Assembly (NCBI RefSeq): GCF_030247185.1
Contig: NC_080571.1
Location: 145,124,091 to 145,188,090, forward strand
DNA: 64,000 bases
From: Malaya genurostris
Lineage: Eukaryota; Arthropoda; Insecta; Diptera; Culicidae
Direction of reading: 5' to 3'
The notes under the pieces were generated by a model, which was not told the DNA's origin, made no database searches, and saw nothing but the letters and a program-made list of their open reading frames with translations. Below are positions 35,798 to 47,357 of the stretch, one piece after another. The translations under genes and the position numbers were made by a program. The first letter of the stretch is position 1, and every line of letters starts with the position of its first letter.

Positions 35798-38470
35798 TTA
35801 ACCTAATACGTACAAATTTTGAATTATTTGTATTTCAGAGATTGAGCACCTCTCTTCAAATTTCGTGCAGTATTGTTCGAATTTTTGTTCTAGTATATCC
35901 AGTGAGGCCATCTCATGTACTTCACTAGTCCTTGTCCAAGGGGGTAGATTTAGAATCATCTTTAAAATCTTACTTTGAATGCGCTGAAGCCTAAGTTTGT
36001 GTGTTCGTGCACAGCCCCGCCAAACAGGGATTGCGTATTCAATTGCGGGGTAGATGATTTGTTTATAGACAGCCATCTGATTCTTCAGGCATAGTTTAGA
36101 TGTTCTACAAATCAGCGGATACAGAGACCTAATGAGTATGCTGCATTTTTGCACGATTTTGTCAACATGTGACCTGAATATCAGATGTCTGTCAAAGGTG
36201 AGTCCTAGATAGATAACTTCATCGGACCATTGAATGACCTCATCACCGAATCGTATTCTGCATTCGTCTGATGGAACAAGTTTTGGAGATCTTGAATGTG
36301 GAAACAAGATGACCTGAGTTTTTGCTGCATTGATCACAATTTTCCAGCTTGTAAAATATTCCGTTAAAGCGTCCAGACCTGTCTGTAGTTTATTTTTCAG
36401 AGCATTAATGACACGACCTTTGTAAAGAATGGCAGTATCATCAGCAAATTGTGACAGAACACCACCACCTGAAAGAGGTGGGATGTCTGATGTGAAAATG
36501 TTGTATAGAATGGGACCTAGGATACTTCCCTGGGGTACACCAGCAGGAATAGTAAATCTTTCTGAAAGTGCATTATTCAGAGAAACCTGGAATGCTCTAT
36601 CTGCAAGATAATTTTTGATAATTTTAATAAGATACATGGGAAAATTATACCGATGCAGTTTGAACACCAGTCCATCGTGCCACACATTATCGAATGCCTT
36701 TTCAATATCCAATATTGCCATGGCAGTCGTTTTGGACACTGATTTGTTTTGCTGGATGACGTTGTTAACCCTTGTGAGTTGGTGGATGGTGGATCTTCCT
36801 TTCCGGAACCCAAACTGTTCTTCCAGAAATATATCCTGTTCATCTGCGAAAGCAAGAATTCGCCTTTGTATTGACTTTTCAAACAGCTTGGATAGGGAAG
36901 AGAGTAAGCTGATGGGCCGATAGCTCTTGGAAAAGGAAGGATCTTTCCCCGGTTTCAAAACTGGGATAACTTTAGCTAACTTCCACATTGAAGGGAAGTA
37001 ACCAAGCTCCCAGCACCTGTTAAAAATTTTAGCTAAGAAGACAAATGAGCGAATACTCAAATGTTTCAGCTCAATGTTGAATGTGTTGTCGCAACCGGGG
37101 GCCTTCATATTTTTGGATTTTTTCACAAAAGCCATCAGCTCATTCGCAGTGACTCTACTTTCCTCAGGAACCAAGCTGTCTGATTGGTCAACCTCAGCTA
37201 CGCTATCAGCAACGGCTCTTTCATATGGACTAACAATGTTAAGTCCTAAATTGTGAGAACACACAAACTGCTGGCCTAGCGCATTTGCCTTCTCTACTGG
37301 TGTGATTAAAGGTATTCCTTCAGCTGCGTCCTGGGGTGACATCAGAGGAGGAATAGGCTTCGGTTTTTTCTTAAGCACCTTCGTTAAGGACCAGAAGGGC
37401 TTTGAATGTGGGAGAATTACTCGAAGCTTTTGCTGGAAGTTCCTGTTGCGAAGCTCAGATATCCTTTCCTGGATTATCCTAGTTAAGTTGTTATAAGTAG
37501 TCTTCCTATCTAGAATGCCAGTTCGTTGATACTGCCTCCGGTAGATATTCCGAAGTCGGATGAGTTTCTTGGTGACACTGTCGATTTGAAGAGAGGAACT
37601 CGGCATGTGTTGTACTGGAACCGTCCTATCACGAGCGACTGTGATTGAATGCTGGAAGGAAGATAGGGCTGCATCGATTTCCATCGGGGAATCAAGTGGC
37701 AAATCGATATTAATAAGTTGGTCGGCGATATGTTGAAATTGGACCCAATCGGTGCGATAATAGTTCCTCCGAGGTTGAATAGGCACTGTTTCTGGTGAAG
37801 ATCCCAACGTCAATATTACTGGAAAGTGGTCGGAAGAGAGCTCGTTGAAGACAACCGGAGAGCTGTCTATGGCGATGTTGCTGATGAATATATCCAAAAT
37901 GGAATGAACTCCCGATCTGGAAAGTCGCGTTGGTTGATCCGGAGCGAAGATGTTGTATTGTCCAGCTTCGTAATCTTCGGCAAGTACGAATCCGTTTCGA
38001 TTCTGTCTTCTGTTTCCCCATAGCTCATGCCGTGCGTTCAGGTCCCCAGCAATGATGAATTTGTTCTGTCGTCGAGTGAGCATAGCCAGATCTCGCTTCA
38101 ATGATGCACACGTACCATCTCGAAGATTGGTTTGTTTGGGGCAGTACGCTGCAATGATGATGATGGGTCCCATCGTCGTTGTAATCTCAATTCCGATGGC
38201 TTCTATGAGTTGCAATTTAAAGGCTGACAGAAGCCTGTGCTGAATGGATCGTTTAACGGCAATGGCAACTCCCCCTCCTCTGGTAGTTGTCCTGTCGAGC
38301 CTGTGAATCCTGTAATTGGAAATAAAAATAGAAATTTCAGGTTTAAGATGAGTTTCAGTTAAAATAGCAATATCGGCATTCTTCTCTTGAAGAAAGTCGG
38401 ACAATTCAGCAGTTTTGCTCCTGAGTGAGCAAGCATTCCAATTTACTATAACCAACTCATTATATTGCAT
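35798..38470 (-). CDS. Jockey LINE ORF2: endonuclease-reverse transcriptase
   Basis: 890 codons. Endonuclease (residues 1-225): NWNACSLRSK (10-19), LTETHLKP (38-44), AGDLNARHELWG (141-152) and SSDHFPVIL (212-220), i.e. the N, E, D..N and SDH residues of APE-type nucleases. Reverse transcriptase (about 490-740): LKPGKDPSFSKSYRPISLLS, LDIEKAFDNVWHDG (587-600), GVPQGSILGPILYNIFTSD (644-662) and FADD (675-678). The C-terminus lacks the RNase H of I-clade LINEs, as usual for Jockey. Its start ATG overlaps the last 11 bases of ORF1, so translation probably depends on re-initiation or coupling. The protein would nick the target DNA and prime cDNA synthesis there. Confidence 0.96.
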   Translation of the reverse strand: MQYNELVIVNWNACSLRSKTAELSDFLQEKNADIAILTETHLKPEISIFISNYRIHRLDRTTTRGGGVAIAVKRSIQHRLLSAFKLQLIEAIGIEITTTMGPIIIIAAYCPKQTNLRDGTCASLKRDLAMLTRRQNKFIIAGDLNARHELWGNRRQNRNGFVLAEDYEAGQYNIFAPDQPTRLSRSGVHSILDIFISNIAIDSSPVVFNELSSDHFPVILTLGSSPETVPIQPRRNYYRTDWVQFQHIADQLINIDLPLDSPMEIDAALSSFQHSITVARDRTVPVQHMPSSSLQIDSVTKKLIRLRNIYRRQYQRTGILDRKTTYNNLTRIIQERISELRNRNFQQKLRVILPHSKPFWSLTKVLKKKPKPIPPLMSPQDAAEGIPLITPVEKANALGQQFVCSHNLGLNIVSPYERAVADSVAEVDQSDSLVPEESRVTANELMAFVKKSKNMKAPGCDNTFNIELKHLSIRSFVFLAKIFNRCWELGYFPSMWKLAKVIPVLKPGKDPSFSKSYRPISLLSSLSKLFEKSIQRRILAFADEQDIFLEEQFGFRKGRSTIHQLTRVNNVIQQNKSVSKTTAMAILDIEKAFDNVWHDGLVFKLHRYNFPMYLIKIIKNYLADRAFQVSLNNALSERFTIPAGVPQGSILGPILYNIFTSDIPPLSGGGVLSQFADDTAILYKGRVINALKNKLQTGLDALTEYFTSWKIVINAAKTQVILFPHSRSPKLVPSDECRIRFGDEVIQWSDEVIYLGLTFDRHLIFRSHVDKIVQKCSILIRSLYPLICRTSKLCLKNQMAVYKQIIYPAIEYAIPVWRGCARTHKLRLQRIQSKILKMILNLPPWTRTSEVHEMASLDILEQKFEQYCTKFEERCSISEIQIIQNLYVLG

Positions 38471-39617
38471 ATTCGATGATGAATTTGCCTAAGGCGTTGA
38501 TTTGATCTAACCGCGTTCTGCAGTTTCGTAGTTTTGTTGTCATTGTTTCAAAAATGACGATCAGTTGTTCAGCAGAGAATAAATCACCAGAGTCATCCTT
38601 TGCTTGTGGTTGATTATTGCCCCATCCAGGAGGGATTCTTGAGGAAGATTCTTTTTGGGATCCAGAGGCTGAAGTCTTTGGATTGCTGCGAGGAAGTGGC
38701 GGCAAATTCGGAATATCCCTCTTCGGTGGGAGCCGTGGGAAATTAATTTCATCCTTCTGTGGAACATTCTTGTGCGTTGATTGTTTACGGGATGCCTGTT
38801 GTCGAATTTTTGTGAACTCAGCACGTTTGGGACACGATTTGCTAGTAGATGGATGGTCGCCATCACAGTTCACACATTTTACAGCGATGTCATCTAGTAG
38901 GCAATCGTTGGTATTGTGTGGTTCGGCACATTTCCCGCACCGACTTTTCATGTGGCAATTCCTCGCTCCATGGCCGTAGTTCAAACAGTTCGTGCACTGT
39001 GTGACATCCCGATGTACCGGTTTATACTTTTGCCATTCGATGATTATGTGAAATAACGATTTAATCGTTTTCAGTTGACTCATGGTGATGGAGCCCTTCT
39101 CCAGATGAATCAGGTACAGTTGATCTCTAAACTTTTTGTCCGTATTATGGAGCTTCATTTTAAATACCATCAAAGGCTGTAGTCCAGCCTCCGACAGTGC
39201 CTGCTTTAGTTCGGCTTCCATCATGTCGGGTAGTCCTCGAAGTACAACCTTCATAGGTTTGTTGGCGGCAATATCGTGTGTGAAGTATTCCGCTTTTGTC
39301 TGCTTCAGATAGCATTCCACTCCTTTGTAGTGGTTCAAAGCCGGAACAGTTATTTTGTAGCCGTCAGTACATAAACGGATTGTTGCCTGTAGTCCTTTGC
39401 TGATCAGTGTGTTGAAATCCGAGCGTAGAGTTGGTGGGAAGCCCTTCAGGTAGAAAGGCGGCATTTTTTCCTTCTTCTGCAGTTCCTCTTCGACATCTAC
39501 TGGCAGATCAGCATATTGGTTTTTACTCAGCAAACGGTCGTTTACCTGTACATCACTTGGCTTCAGACGCTTAGCATCCTTTGGATCCTTCTCGGATCTA
39601 TGGCGGTTTTTACCCAT
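38460..39617 (-). CDS. Jockey LINE ORF1: Gag-like nucleic-acid-binding protein
   Basis: 385 codons, start ATGGGTAAAAACCGCC. A basic N-terminus (about 1-25) is followed by a PRE_C2HC/RRM-like region (PPFYLKGFPPTLRSDFNTLI to VVLRGLPDMMEAELKQAL, about 50-150). Then come three CCHC-type knuckles: CTNCLNYGHGARNC, CGKCAEPHNTNDC and CVNCDGDHPSTSKSC (about 205-265). A proline-rich linker precedes a short C-terminal helix. This is the Jockey ORF1 plan; the protein coats LINE RNA. It has 3 more residues (VIF) near the C-terminus than copy 2. Confidence 0.95.
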   Translation of the reverse strand: MGKNRHRSEKDPKDAKRLKPSDVQVNDRLLSKNQYADLPVDVEEELQKKEKMPPFYLKGFPPTLRSDFNTLISKGLQATIRLCTDGYKITVPALNHYKGVECYLKQTKAEYFTHDIAANKPMKVVLRGLPDMMEAELKQALSEAGLQPLMVFKMKLHNTDKKFRDQLYLIHLEKGSITMSQLKTIKSLFHIIIEWQKYKPVHRDVTQCTNCLNYGHGARNCHMKSRCGKCAEPHNTNDCLLDDIAVKCVNCDGDHPSTSKSCPKRAEFTKIRQQASRKQSTHKNVPQKDEINFPRLPPKRDIPNLPPLPRSNPKTSASGSQKESSSRIPPGWGNNQPQAKDDSGDLFSAEQLIVIFETMTTKLRNCRTRLDQINALGKFIIEYAI

Positions 39618-41582
39618 AGCTTGGGTAGGTAGACAACTGCGAATAAAAAATAAAACAAAATCGAAATTAGTCGTAGTAGGTTATTCGTCTATCCACATCG
39701 AGTGTTAGATGACGAATCGATAGAATCCAAACTGATTCAAATTTTGTTAAGAGATTTCCTTTTATGTGATTTCGTTTGTAGCTTTTTCACTAATGGGCGG
39801 TCCTAACGGCTATAAAAATAGCCGCTTACAGAATTTTTATGTCGAATATTTCATTTCGGATTTGCATAATTTATTGAAAAAAAATACTATCAATATGCTG
39901 TAGGGATTCATTTCCTGCATTCAGAAGAGTCAAATTGCGTAATTCTCTACGATATTAAACTCTGGAACATTTTCACAAAAAAAGGCTTCACTTGATCTCG
40001 ATTACTGTGAATTTCACACAGCGAAAAGTGCACAAATCTAACCAAATTGTTCTTGATTTGCACTAAACTGAGGATAATTACCTGCGATTTGCGAAAAACA
40101 AATCCTAATAGTTCTTTAGAGAAATTTTAGAGCCATTAGAACGGCTGATATTGTGTAATGCTCTCCACCGTTGTTTTTTTCCCAATGCTAATGACTGGCA
40201 GCTGTGACGTAATCGCTCTTGTCGAAAGCGAAACTAGCTGTGCAGACGACACAAAACACATCTGCTCGCAGTGGCGATAGAATCCAAACTGATTCAATTT
40301 TTGTTAAGAGATTTCCTTTTATGTGATTTCGTTTGTAGCTTTTTCACTAATGGGCGGTCCTAACGGCTATAAAAATAGCCGTATACAGAATTTTTATGTC
40401 GATTATTTCATTTCGGATTTGCATAATTTATTGAAAAAAACTATCAATATGCTGTAGGGATTCATTTCCAGCATTCAGAAGGGTCAAATTGCGTAATTCT
40501 CTACGATATTAAACTCTGGAACATTTTTCGCAAAAAAGGCTTCACTTGATCTCGATTACTGTGAATTTCACACAGCGAAAAGTGCGCAAATCTAACCAAA
40601 TTGTTCTTGATTTGCACTAAACTGAGGATAATTACCTGCGATTTGCGAAAAACAAATCCTAATAGTTCTTTAGAAAAATTTTAGAGCCATTAGAACGGCT
40701 GATATTGTGTAATGCTCTCCACCGTTGTTTTTTTCCCAATGCTAATGACTGGTAGCTGTGACGTAATCGCTCTTGTCGAAAGCGAAACTAGCTGTGTAGA
40801 CGACACAAAACACATCTGCTCGCAGTTGCGATAGAATCCAAACTGATTAAATTTTTGTTAAGAGATTTCCTTTTATGTGATTTCGTTTGTAGCTTTTTCA
40901 CTAATGGGCGGTCCTAACGGCTATAAAAATAGCCGCATACAGAATTTTAATGTCGATTATTTCATTTCGGATTTGCATAATTTATTGAAAGAAACTATCA
41001 ATATGCTGTAGGGATTCGTTTCTAGCATTCAGAAGGACCAAATTGAGGAACTCACTACGATATTCACCACTTTTCGGAACATTTTTCTTGAACGATTTGT
41101 TGTACAGCAGCAGCTATTTTCTTCTCTTCCTCAGAACGAGTTCTGATTGGCTGGTGTTGACATGGGTCATATTAGACAGGTTTTTCAATAGTGTACTATT
41201 GAAATACTTCAATGCTTTTGCTATACACGTTTAAGTTGAAAAATTTCGATTCTATTGGTAGTTAGATTATATAAATCCTTCCACAGATCACTGAGCTATG
41301 AGCTTTCAAAATACGAGAAAGGCAAACGCGCCATATGAATTATCCTCTTTGATACTCGTTTATACCAAACATTTTAGAAAAGTTTAATTTTGAACTATTT
41401 GAGATTATGTCACACAACTGAAAATTTTATCATAAAATTGTGATCATATTTCCGATGGCATGTAGCAAAAATTATGTTGATTCGTTAGATACAACAAGAG
41501 ATATTCACGATCTAAAACTTATCACTCTCTCAGTGGGTAAATTTTGAAAAGGCACCCCATAGTAAAGTAAGTCGTATTCACG

Positions 41583-41915
41583 CCAAAAAATGATAAGCCC
41601 TTTGGATTCAAATTTTGACTAGCGAGATGTATAATGCAATGGAAAAAGAAACGTACCAAAGTGATAAGACTGTCATATAGTGATGGTGATTTTCGGGTGT
41701 TAGGCCACGTTCCATGGCAAATGCGAAAGTGACATGAAATCCAATGCAATAAAGCTTACAATTTACTATTAACGTAACCACCAGTATGTACGGAAGATTT
41801 GCCAGAAAGGAATGTATCCAGTGATACTGAAGGTTCCAAGAAAGTATTTTAAAGCTTTCAAAACGAGCAAACTTTTAGTTGAAATAACTGTGTAAATTGC
41901 CTTCCACAAACGATG
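41583..41915. other. Unassigned spacer
   Basis: About 330 bp. It contains ACCAAAGTGATAAGACT..CATATAGTGATGG (41657-41686), which also occurs just left of Y2 (34708-34737) in the same orientation; otherwise nothing recognisable. Confidence 0.5.
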
Positions 41916-42311
<396 letters not shown>

Positions 42312-43645
42312 GAGTTGATCGTATATAAAATAGAAATTTATCTTATGCACTCAAAATTTACCCTGGGGTATTTATCAATGTCTCAGGCGAAACGACAAAA
42401 CATGGGATTTCATCCAATCTTGCATGACACAAGATCACAGCATACCAATTAAATCTTCAAATCGTTTTATGGCACCTTCTGTCTTGCTGTCTAGCAACGA
42501 TCTACCTTTAGCATGCTTCACGTAAGACTGAAACGTTAGCTATAATTTTGCTTGTATTTATAGCTTCGCGTGCTTCCAACAGCTTCGCTTTTGTATCGAT
42601 TGACCAATCAGAACGATGCTTTTCCTTTGATATAGCGCTTACTCCTTCAAAACCTCGACTATGGCAGGGAAATCCGGTATGCCGGAGTTTTTTGCAGACA
42701 AAATAGGACACTATTAGCTATTAATCAACATTTCAATGATATGCAATTAAAAATACATGGCTATGAACATTCAAATCAATACGTAGAAATATTTGAAATC
42801 AAATGTTAATAATTGATACAAAATTGACTGAGCTGTAATTGTTCAAAACCTGACCACATTTCTTGAGTTTCTAATTTGCACCCCTATATAGAAAACAAAA
42901 ATGAGTTCCACATTAAAAAATTCTAAGCCGGACTCAAAACCGATATTCCCAATCTTAGGGTCAAATGAAAGATCTTATGGTCGTGCCATGAATTACTGCA
43001 TCTTTTCGGATACAACAAAAATTTACATCGTAGTTTAGAGTACGATGGAAAAATCGTATAAAATCTATAACATTTGAATAAAAACTAGTAGAGTTTGTAC
43101 GTCATGTTAGTTGGTGGCCGTACGAACCAACTTCGATTATATCGGTTCTCGGGTTCCGGTGCTGGAAGTACATATAGTTGTGAGCTCATTTCGTATTCTA
43201 ATGGATTGCCTAACCGATCAGTGAACTGTTTCATTATCTATGTTATACTAGTTAATGCGCAAACAATCCCTTGATTTCTTTCAAAAATCGAAGAGAGACA
43301 TTTAGAATAGAATACCATAGTATTATAGGTTTTTTCTTTAAACACAATGAGCTGTCTTTTTTAGCTGGAACCTTAGCTACTACTAATATCAACATGAAAA
43401 ATGGTTGACATTGCAAATATGTTCTCGTTTATGTGGGTGTTCACTGCATTGCAGTTCGCTGTTAATTTTGGTTCACCGGTGAACGATGAGACTGCGTAAA
43501 ACCTAATAATTTGAGGATGGATTTGTATTATTTCTCAGTGAACATTAGATTAGGTCCTGAGTGCAAGTCACAGTTTAGTATATACAGCACAATTGTGAAT
43601 TGTGTGTCCATTTAGACATGTTTCTGGCATTATCCATCATATATA

Positions 43646-44570
43646 CAGGGTGATTTTTTAAGAGCTTGAGAACTTTTTTAAACAATAAAACGCATAAAAT
43701 TTGCAAAATCTCATCGGATCTTTATTTTAAACGTTAGATTGGTACATGACATTTACTTTTTGAAGATAATTTCATTTAAATGTTGACCGCGGCTGCGTCT
43801 TAGGTGGTCCATTCGGAAAGTCCGCTTTTTTATCGACAAATTTTGTTCAGCGATGAGGCTCATTTCTGGTTGAATGGCTACGTAAATAAGCAAAATTGCC
43901 GCATTTGGAGTGAAGAGCAACCAGAAGCCGTTCAAGAACTGCCCATGCATCCCGAAAAATGCACTGTTTGGTGTGGTTTGTACGCTGGTGGAATCATTGG
44001 ACCGTATTTTTTCAAAGATGCTGTTGGACGCAATGTTACAGTGAATGGCGATCGCTATCGTTCGATGCTAACAAACTTTTTGTTGCCAAAAATGGAAGAA
44101 CTGAACTTGGTTGACATGTGGTTTCAACAAGATGGCGCTACATGCCACACAGCTCGCGATTCTATGGCCATTTTGAGGGAAAACTTCGGAGAACAATTCA
44201 TCTCAAGAAATGGACCGGTAAGTTGGCCACCAAGATCATGCGATTTGACGCCTTTAGACTATTTTTTGTGGGGCTACGTCAAGTCTAAAGTCTACAGAAA
44301 TAAGCCAGTAACTATTCCAGCTTTGGAAGACAACATTTCCGAAGAAATTCGGGCTATTCCGGCCGAAATGCTCGAAAAAGTTGCCCAAAATTGGACTTTC
44401 CGAATGGACCACCTAAGACGCAGCCGCGGTCAACATTTAAATGAAATTATCTTCAAAAAGTAAATGTCATGTACCAATCTAACGTTTAAAATAAAGAACC
44501 GATGAGATTTTGCAAATTTTATGCGTTTTATTGTTTAAAAAAGTTCTCAAGCTCTTTAAAAATCACACTT
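43646..44570 (+). mobile_element. Tc1/mariner-superfamily element with 178-bp inverted ends
   Basis: 925 bp between TA dinucleotides. Left end CAGGGTGATTTTTTAAGAG; right end is its inverse with changes in the last bases. The inverted repeat is 178 bp (43646-43823 and 44393-44570) and differs at only a few positions. On the left it takes the place of the transposase N-terminus, so the element is a truncated fold-back derivative. Confidence 0.9.
43804..44463 (+). pseudogene. Tc1/mariner transposase, catalytic domain only
   Basis: 219 codons. LFSDEAHFWLNGYVNKQN carries the first catalytic aspartate (about residue 18). MWFQQDGATCHTARDSM carries the second. SCDLTPLDYFLWGYVKSKVY carries the third, 36 residues after the second, so this is a DDxD-type enzyme with longer spacing than classical mariner (DD34D). 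It ends with FRMDHLRRSRGQHLN. The N-terminal helix-turn-helix DNA-binding half is missing and replaced by the inverted 3' end of the element; the ATG at 43804 is fortuitous. Catalytic residues are intact, but without the DNA-binding half it should not transpose by itself. Confidence 0.88.
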
Positions 44571-44598
44571 TATATATAGTTGTCGTACAAATTGGAAA

Positions 44599-44869
<271 letters not shown>

Positions 44870-44879
44870 TGAAACTGTA

Positions 44880-45690
44880 AAGAGGTCATAATGAAGTCGA
44901 ACACATCGCTGAAACGCCGAGTCATTGCTAAAATCGGGCTGTTGCTAGCATGGTTGCATAAGTGGCTTGTGAAGCACGTCGACGATCTACTAAAGATTTA
45001 ATCCCCAATAGTTGACATCGATCTTCATACGGTGGAAGGCACAACGGGTTATTCCACGGTAGTTCCCGTAAAGCATAACGCACGAATTTACGTTGCACAG
45101 CTTCTATCCTTTGAATCCATATAGCGTTATATGGACACCAAACAACATTCGAAAATTTCAGATGCGAACGAACCAATGAACAATATAGCGATTTGAAACA
45201 AAGTGGGTCACGAAATTCACTCGAGATTTTAAATATGAATCCAAGTAAACGGTTTGCTTTGTCAATCGTTGCTAAAAGATGGCGAGTGTACGTTAGTTTT
45301 TCATCCAGAATAATACCTAGATCTTTGACGTGATCAACGCGTTGCAGCTAAGTGCCAGCGACGGTGTAATTAAAATTAAACATGTTTTTCGTACGATGAT
45401 AGCTTAAGACGCAACATTTAGAAACACAGAGATCCATTTTGTTTCTTACACACCATTCGTAAAACATATTAATAAGATGTTGCAACTCACGGCAATCAGC
45501 TTCTTTGCGAATAACGAGAAATATTTTCAAATCGTCAGCAAAAAATAATTTATCATTATGTCTTAAGACAAATACAGCATCGTTCACAAACAACGAAAAA
45601 AGAAGTGGTCCTAGAGTACTTCCCTGAGGAACTCCTGAGATACTTGCAAATGGTGCAGATACAGTATTTCCAATTTGTTTGACAACTATA
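44880..45690 (-). pseudogene. LINE copy 2: reverse transcriptase 3' half
   Basis: Minus strand. Frame 45348-45734 reads SGVPQGSTLGPLLFSLFVND, FFADDLKIFLVIRKEADC and SYHRTKNMFNFNYTVAGT, so the FADD catalytic box is present here while it is lost in copy 1 (7915-9120). Frame 44928-45176 reads SHLKFSNVVWCPYNAIW and YALRELPWNNPL. It ends near the RRF..DVFDF motif at about 44885, at the (AT)n array, with a deletion of the LLLAEYDVPD region found in copy 1. A 27-base inverse copy of the start of this fragment lies at 44578-44604. Confidence 0.85.
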
Positions 45691-47013
45691 TATATGATGG
45701 ATAATGCCAGAAACATGTCTAAATGGACACACAATTCACAATTGTGCTGTATATACTAAACTGTGACTTGCACTCAGAACCTAATCTAATGCTCACCGAG
45801 AAATAATACAAATCCATCCTCAAATTATTAGGCTTTACGCAGTCTCATCGTTCACCGGTGAACCAAAATTAACAGCGAACTGCAATGCAGTGAACACCCA
45901 CATAAACGAGAACATATTTGCCCGCGCGGCATTACACACGGACCAGATGACTACTGGTCGAGCAGACGGTGAGACGAATGTCAACCATTTTTCATGTTGA
46001 TATTAGTAGTAGCTAAGGTTCCATCTAAAAAATATAGTTCATAGTATTTAAAGAAAAAACCTATAATACTATGGTATTCTATTCTAAATGTTTCTCTTGA
46101 ATTTTTGAAAAAATCAACGGATTGTTTGCGCATTAACTAGTTTAACATAGATAATGAAACAGTTCACTGATCAGTTAGGCAATCCATTAGAAAACGAAAT
46201 GAGCTCACAACTATATGTACTTCCGGCACCGGAACCCGAGAACCGATATAATCGAAGTCGGTTCGTACGGCCACCAACTAACATGACGCACAAACTCTAC
46301 TAGGTTTTATTCAAATGCTATAGATTTTATACGATTTTTCCATCGTACTCTAAACTACGATGTAAATTTTTGTTGTATCCGAAAAGATGCAGTAATTCAT
46401 GGCACGACCATAAGATCTTTCATTTGACCCTAAGATTGGGAATATCGGTTTTGAGTCCGGCTTAGAATGTAGAACACATTTTTGTTTTCTATATAGAGGT
46501 GCAAATTAGAAACTCAAGACAAATACACCTAGAAATGTGGTCAGGTTTTGAACAATTACAGCTCAGTCAATTTTGTATCAATTATTAATATTATGTCACC
46601 ATTTGATTTCAAATATTTCTACGTATTGATTTGAATGTTCATAGCCATGTATTTTTAATTGTATATCATTGGAATGTTGATTAATAGCTAGTAGTGTCCT
46701 ATTTTGTCTGCAAAAAATCTTCGGCATACCGGATTTCCCTGCCATAGTCGACGGTTTTGAAGGAGTAAGCGATATATCAAAGGGAAAGCATCGTTCTGAT
46801 TGGTCAATCGATACAAAAGTGAAGCTGTTGGAAGCACGCGAAGCTATAAATAGAAGCAAAATTATAGCTAACGTTTCAGTCCTACGTGAAGCATGCTAGA
46901 GGTAGATTGTTGCTAGACAGCAAGACAGAAGGTGCCATAAAACGATTTGAAGATTTAATTGGTATGCTGTGATCTTGTGTCATGCAAGATTGGATGAAAT
47001 CCCATGTTTTGTC

Positions 47014-47230
47014 ACGACAAATTGAGTCTATGTTCGGTGTTGGTTTCTAATAAAGATCAATCTAAGCAGATTCCTGTTCATTTGAGGATTAAAAAGTTTG
47101 ACGATTTATTGAAAATGTCGATCATTAGAAATTTTGGTTGCCTTGTTCCACATCAATGGCTCGAACAACCGCATGGGCTGATCCTTGTAGTTTTTTTACG
47201 TTTTTTTCCGCCTGTTTAAGTGATGGTGTG
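47014..47230 (+). pseudogene. Coding fragment of unknown origin outside palindrome Z
   Basis: The frame at about 47030-47190 reads CSVLVSNKDQSKQIPVHLRI, then KKFDDLL. A diverged copy at 51232-51330 (minus) keeps the same frame and reads CSVLVPNQDQSKQTLMQLRI, then QKCDDWL. Preservation of one frame between two copies suggests a real coding ancestor. I do not recognise the family. Confidence 0.5.
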
Positions 47231-47357
47231 CAATGTTTCACTAACTTTATCCTAAAACTCCGGAACCGGAAGTCGGATCCGGATGAAATTCAGGAATTCT
47301 GTATGCAACCGTAAGACCTTTCATATGAATCTACGATTGTGGAAATCGATCAAACTA

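Larger units (their letters stand above)
35575..39717 (-). mobile_element. Jockey-clade LINE copy 1, full length, both ORFs open
   Basis: 4143 bp. T-run at 35575-35587 (A tail on the minus strand), 3' UTR of about 210 bp, ORF2, ORF1, 5' UTR of about 100 bp. A 14-bp target duplication CGATAGAATCCAAA flanks it (35561-35574 and 39718-39731). It sits inside a tandem unit of element Y2. Both ORFs are free of stops and frameshifts, so this copy could be active. Confidence 0.97.
34741..41582 (+). mobile_element. Element Y2: relative of Y1 with tandem 555-bp body units
   Basis: Left end AAAAAGGCGGGTGAGTAATG equals, in inverse orientation, the right end of Y1 (about 21745-21761). Right end AAGTCGTATTCACG equals the left end of Y1. 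The body holds one truncated and about three full tandem units (starting at GCTTCACTTGAT near 34892, 35271, 39985 and 40539; period 554-557 after removing the Jockey LINE 35575-39717). Each full unit contains CGGCTATAAAAATAGCCG and TGACGTAA. The right part carries the head module (about 41181-41340) and CTGATTGGCTGG. No transposase is encoded. Confidence 0.85.

Noticed and set aside
36429..38979. Plus-strand frames of 60-120 codons within the Jockey copies
   Set aside because: Antisense of ORF1 and ORF2; repeated in both copies only because the element is repeated.
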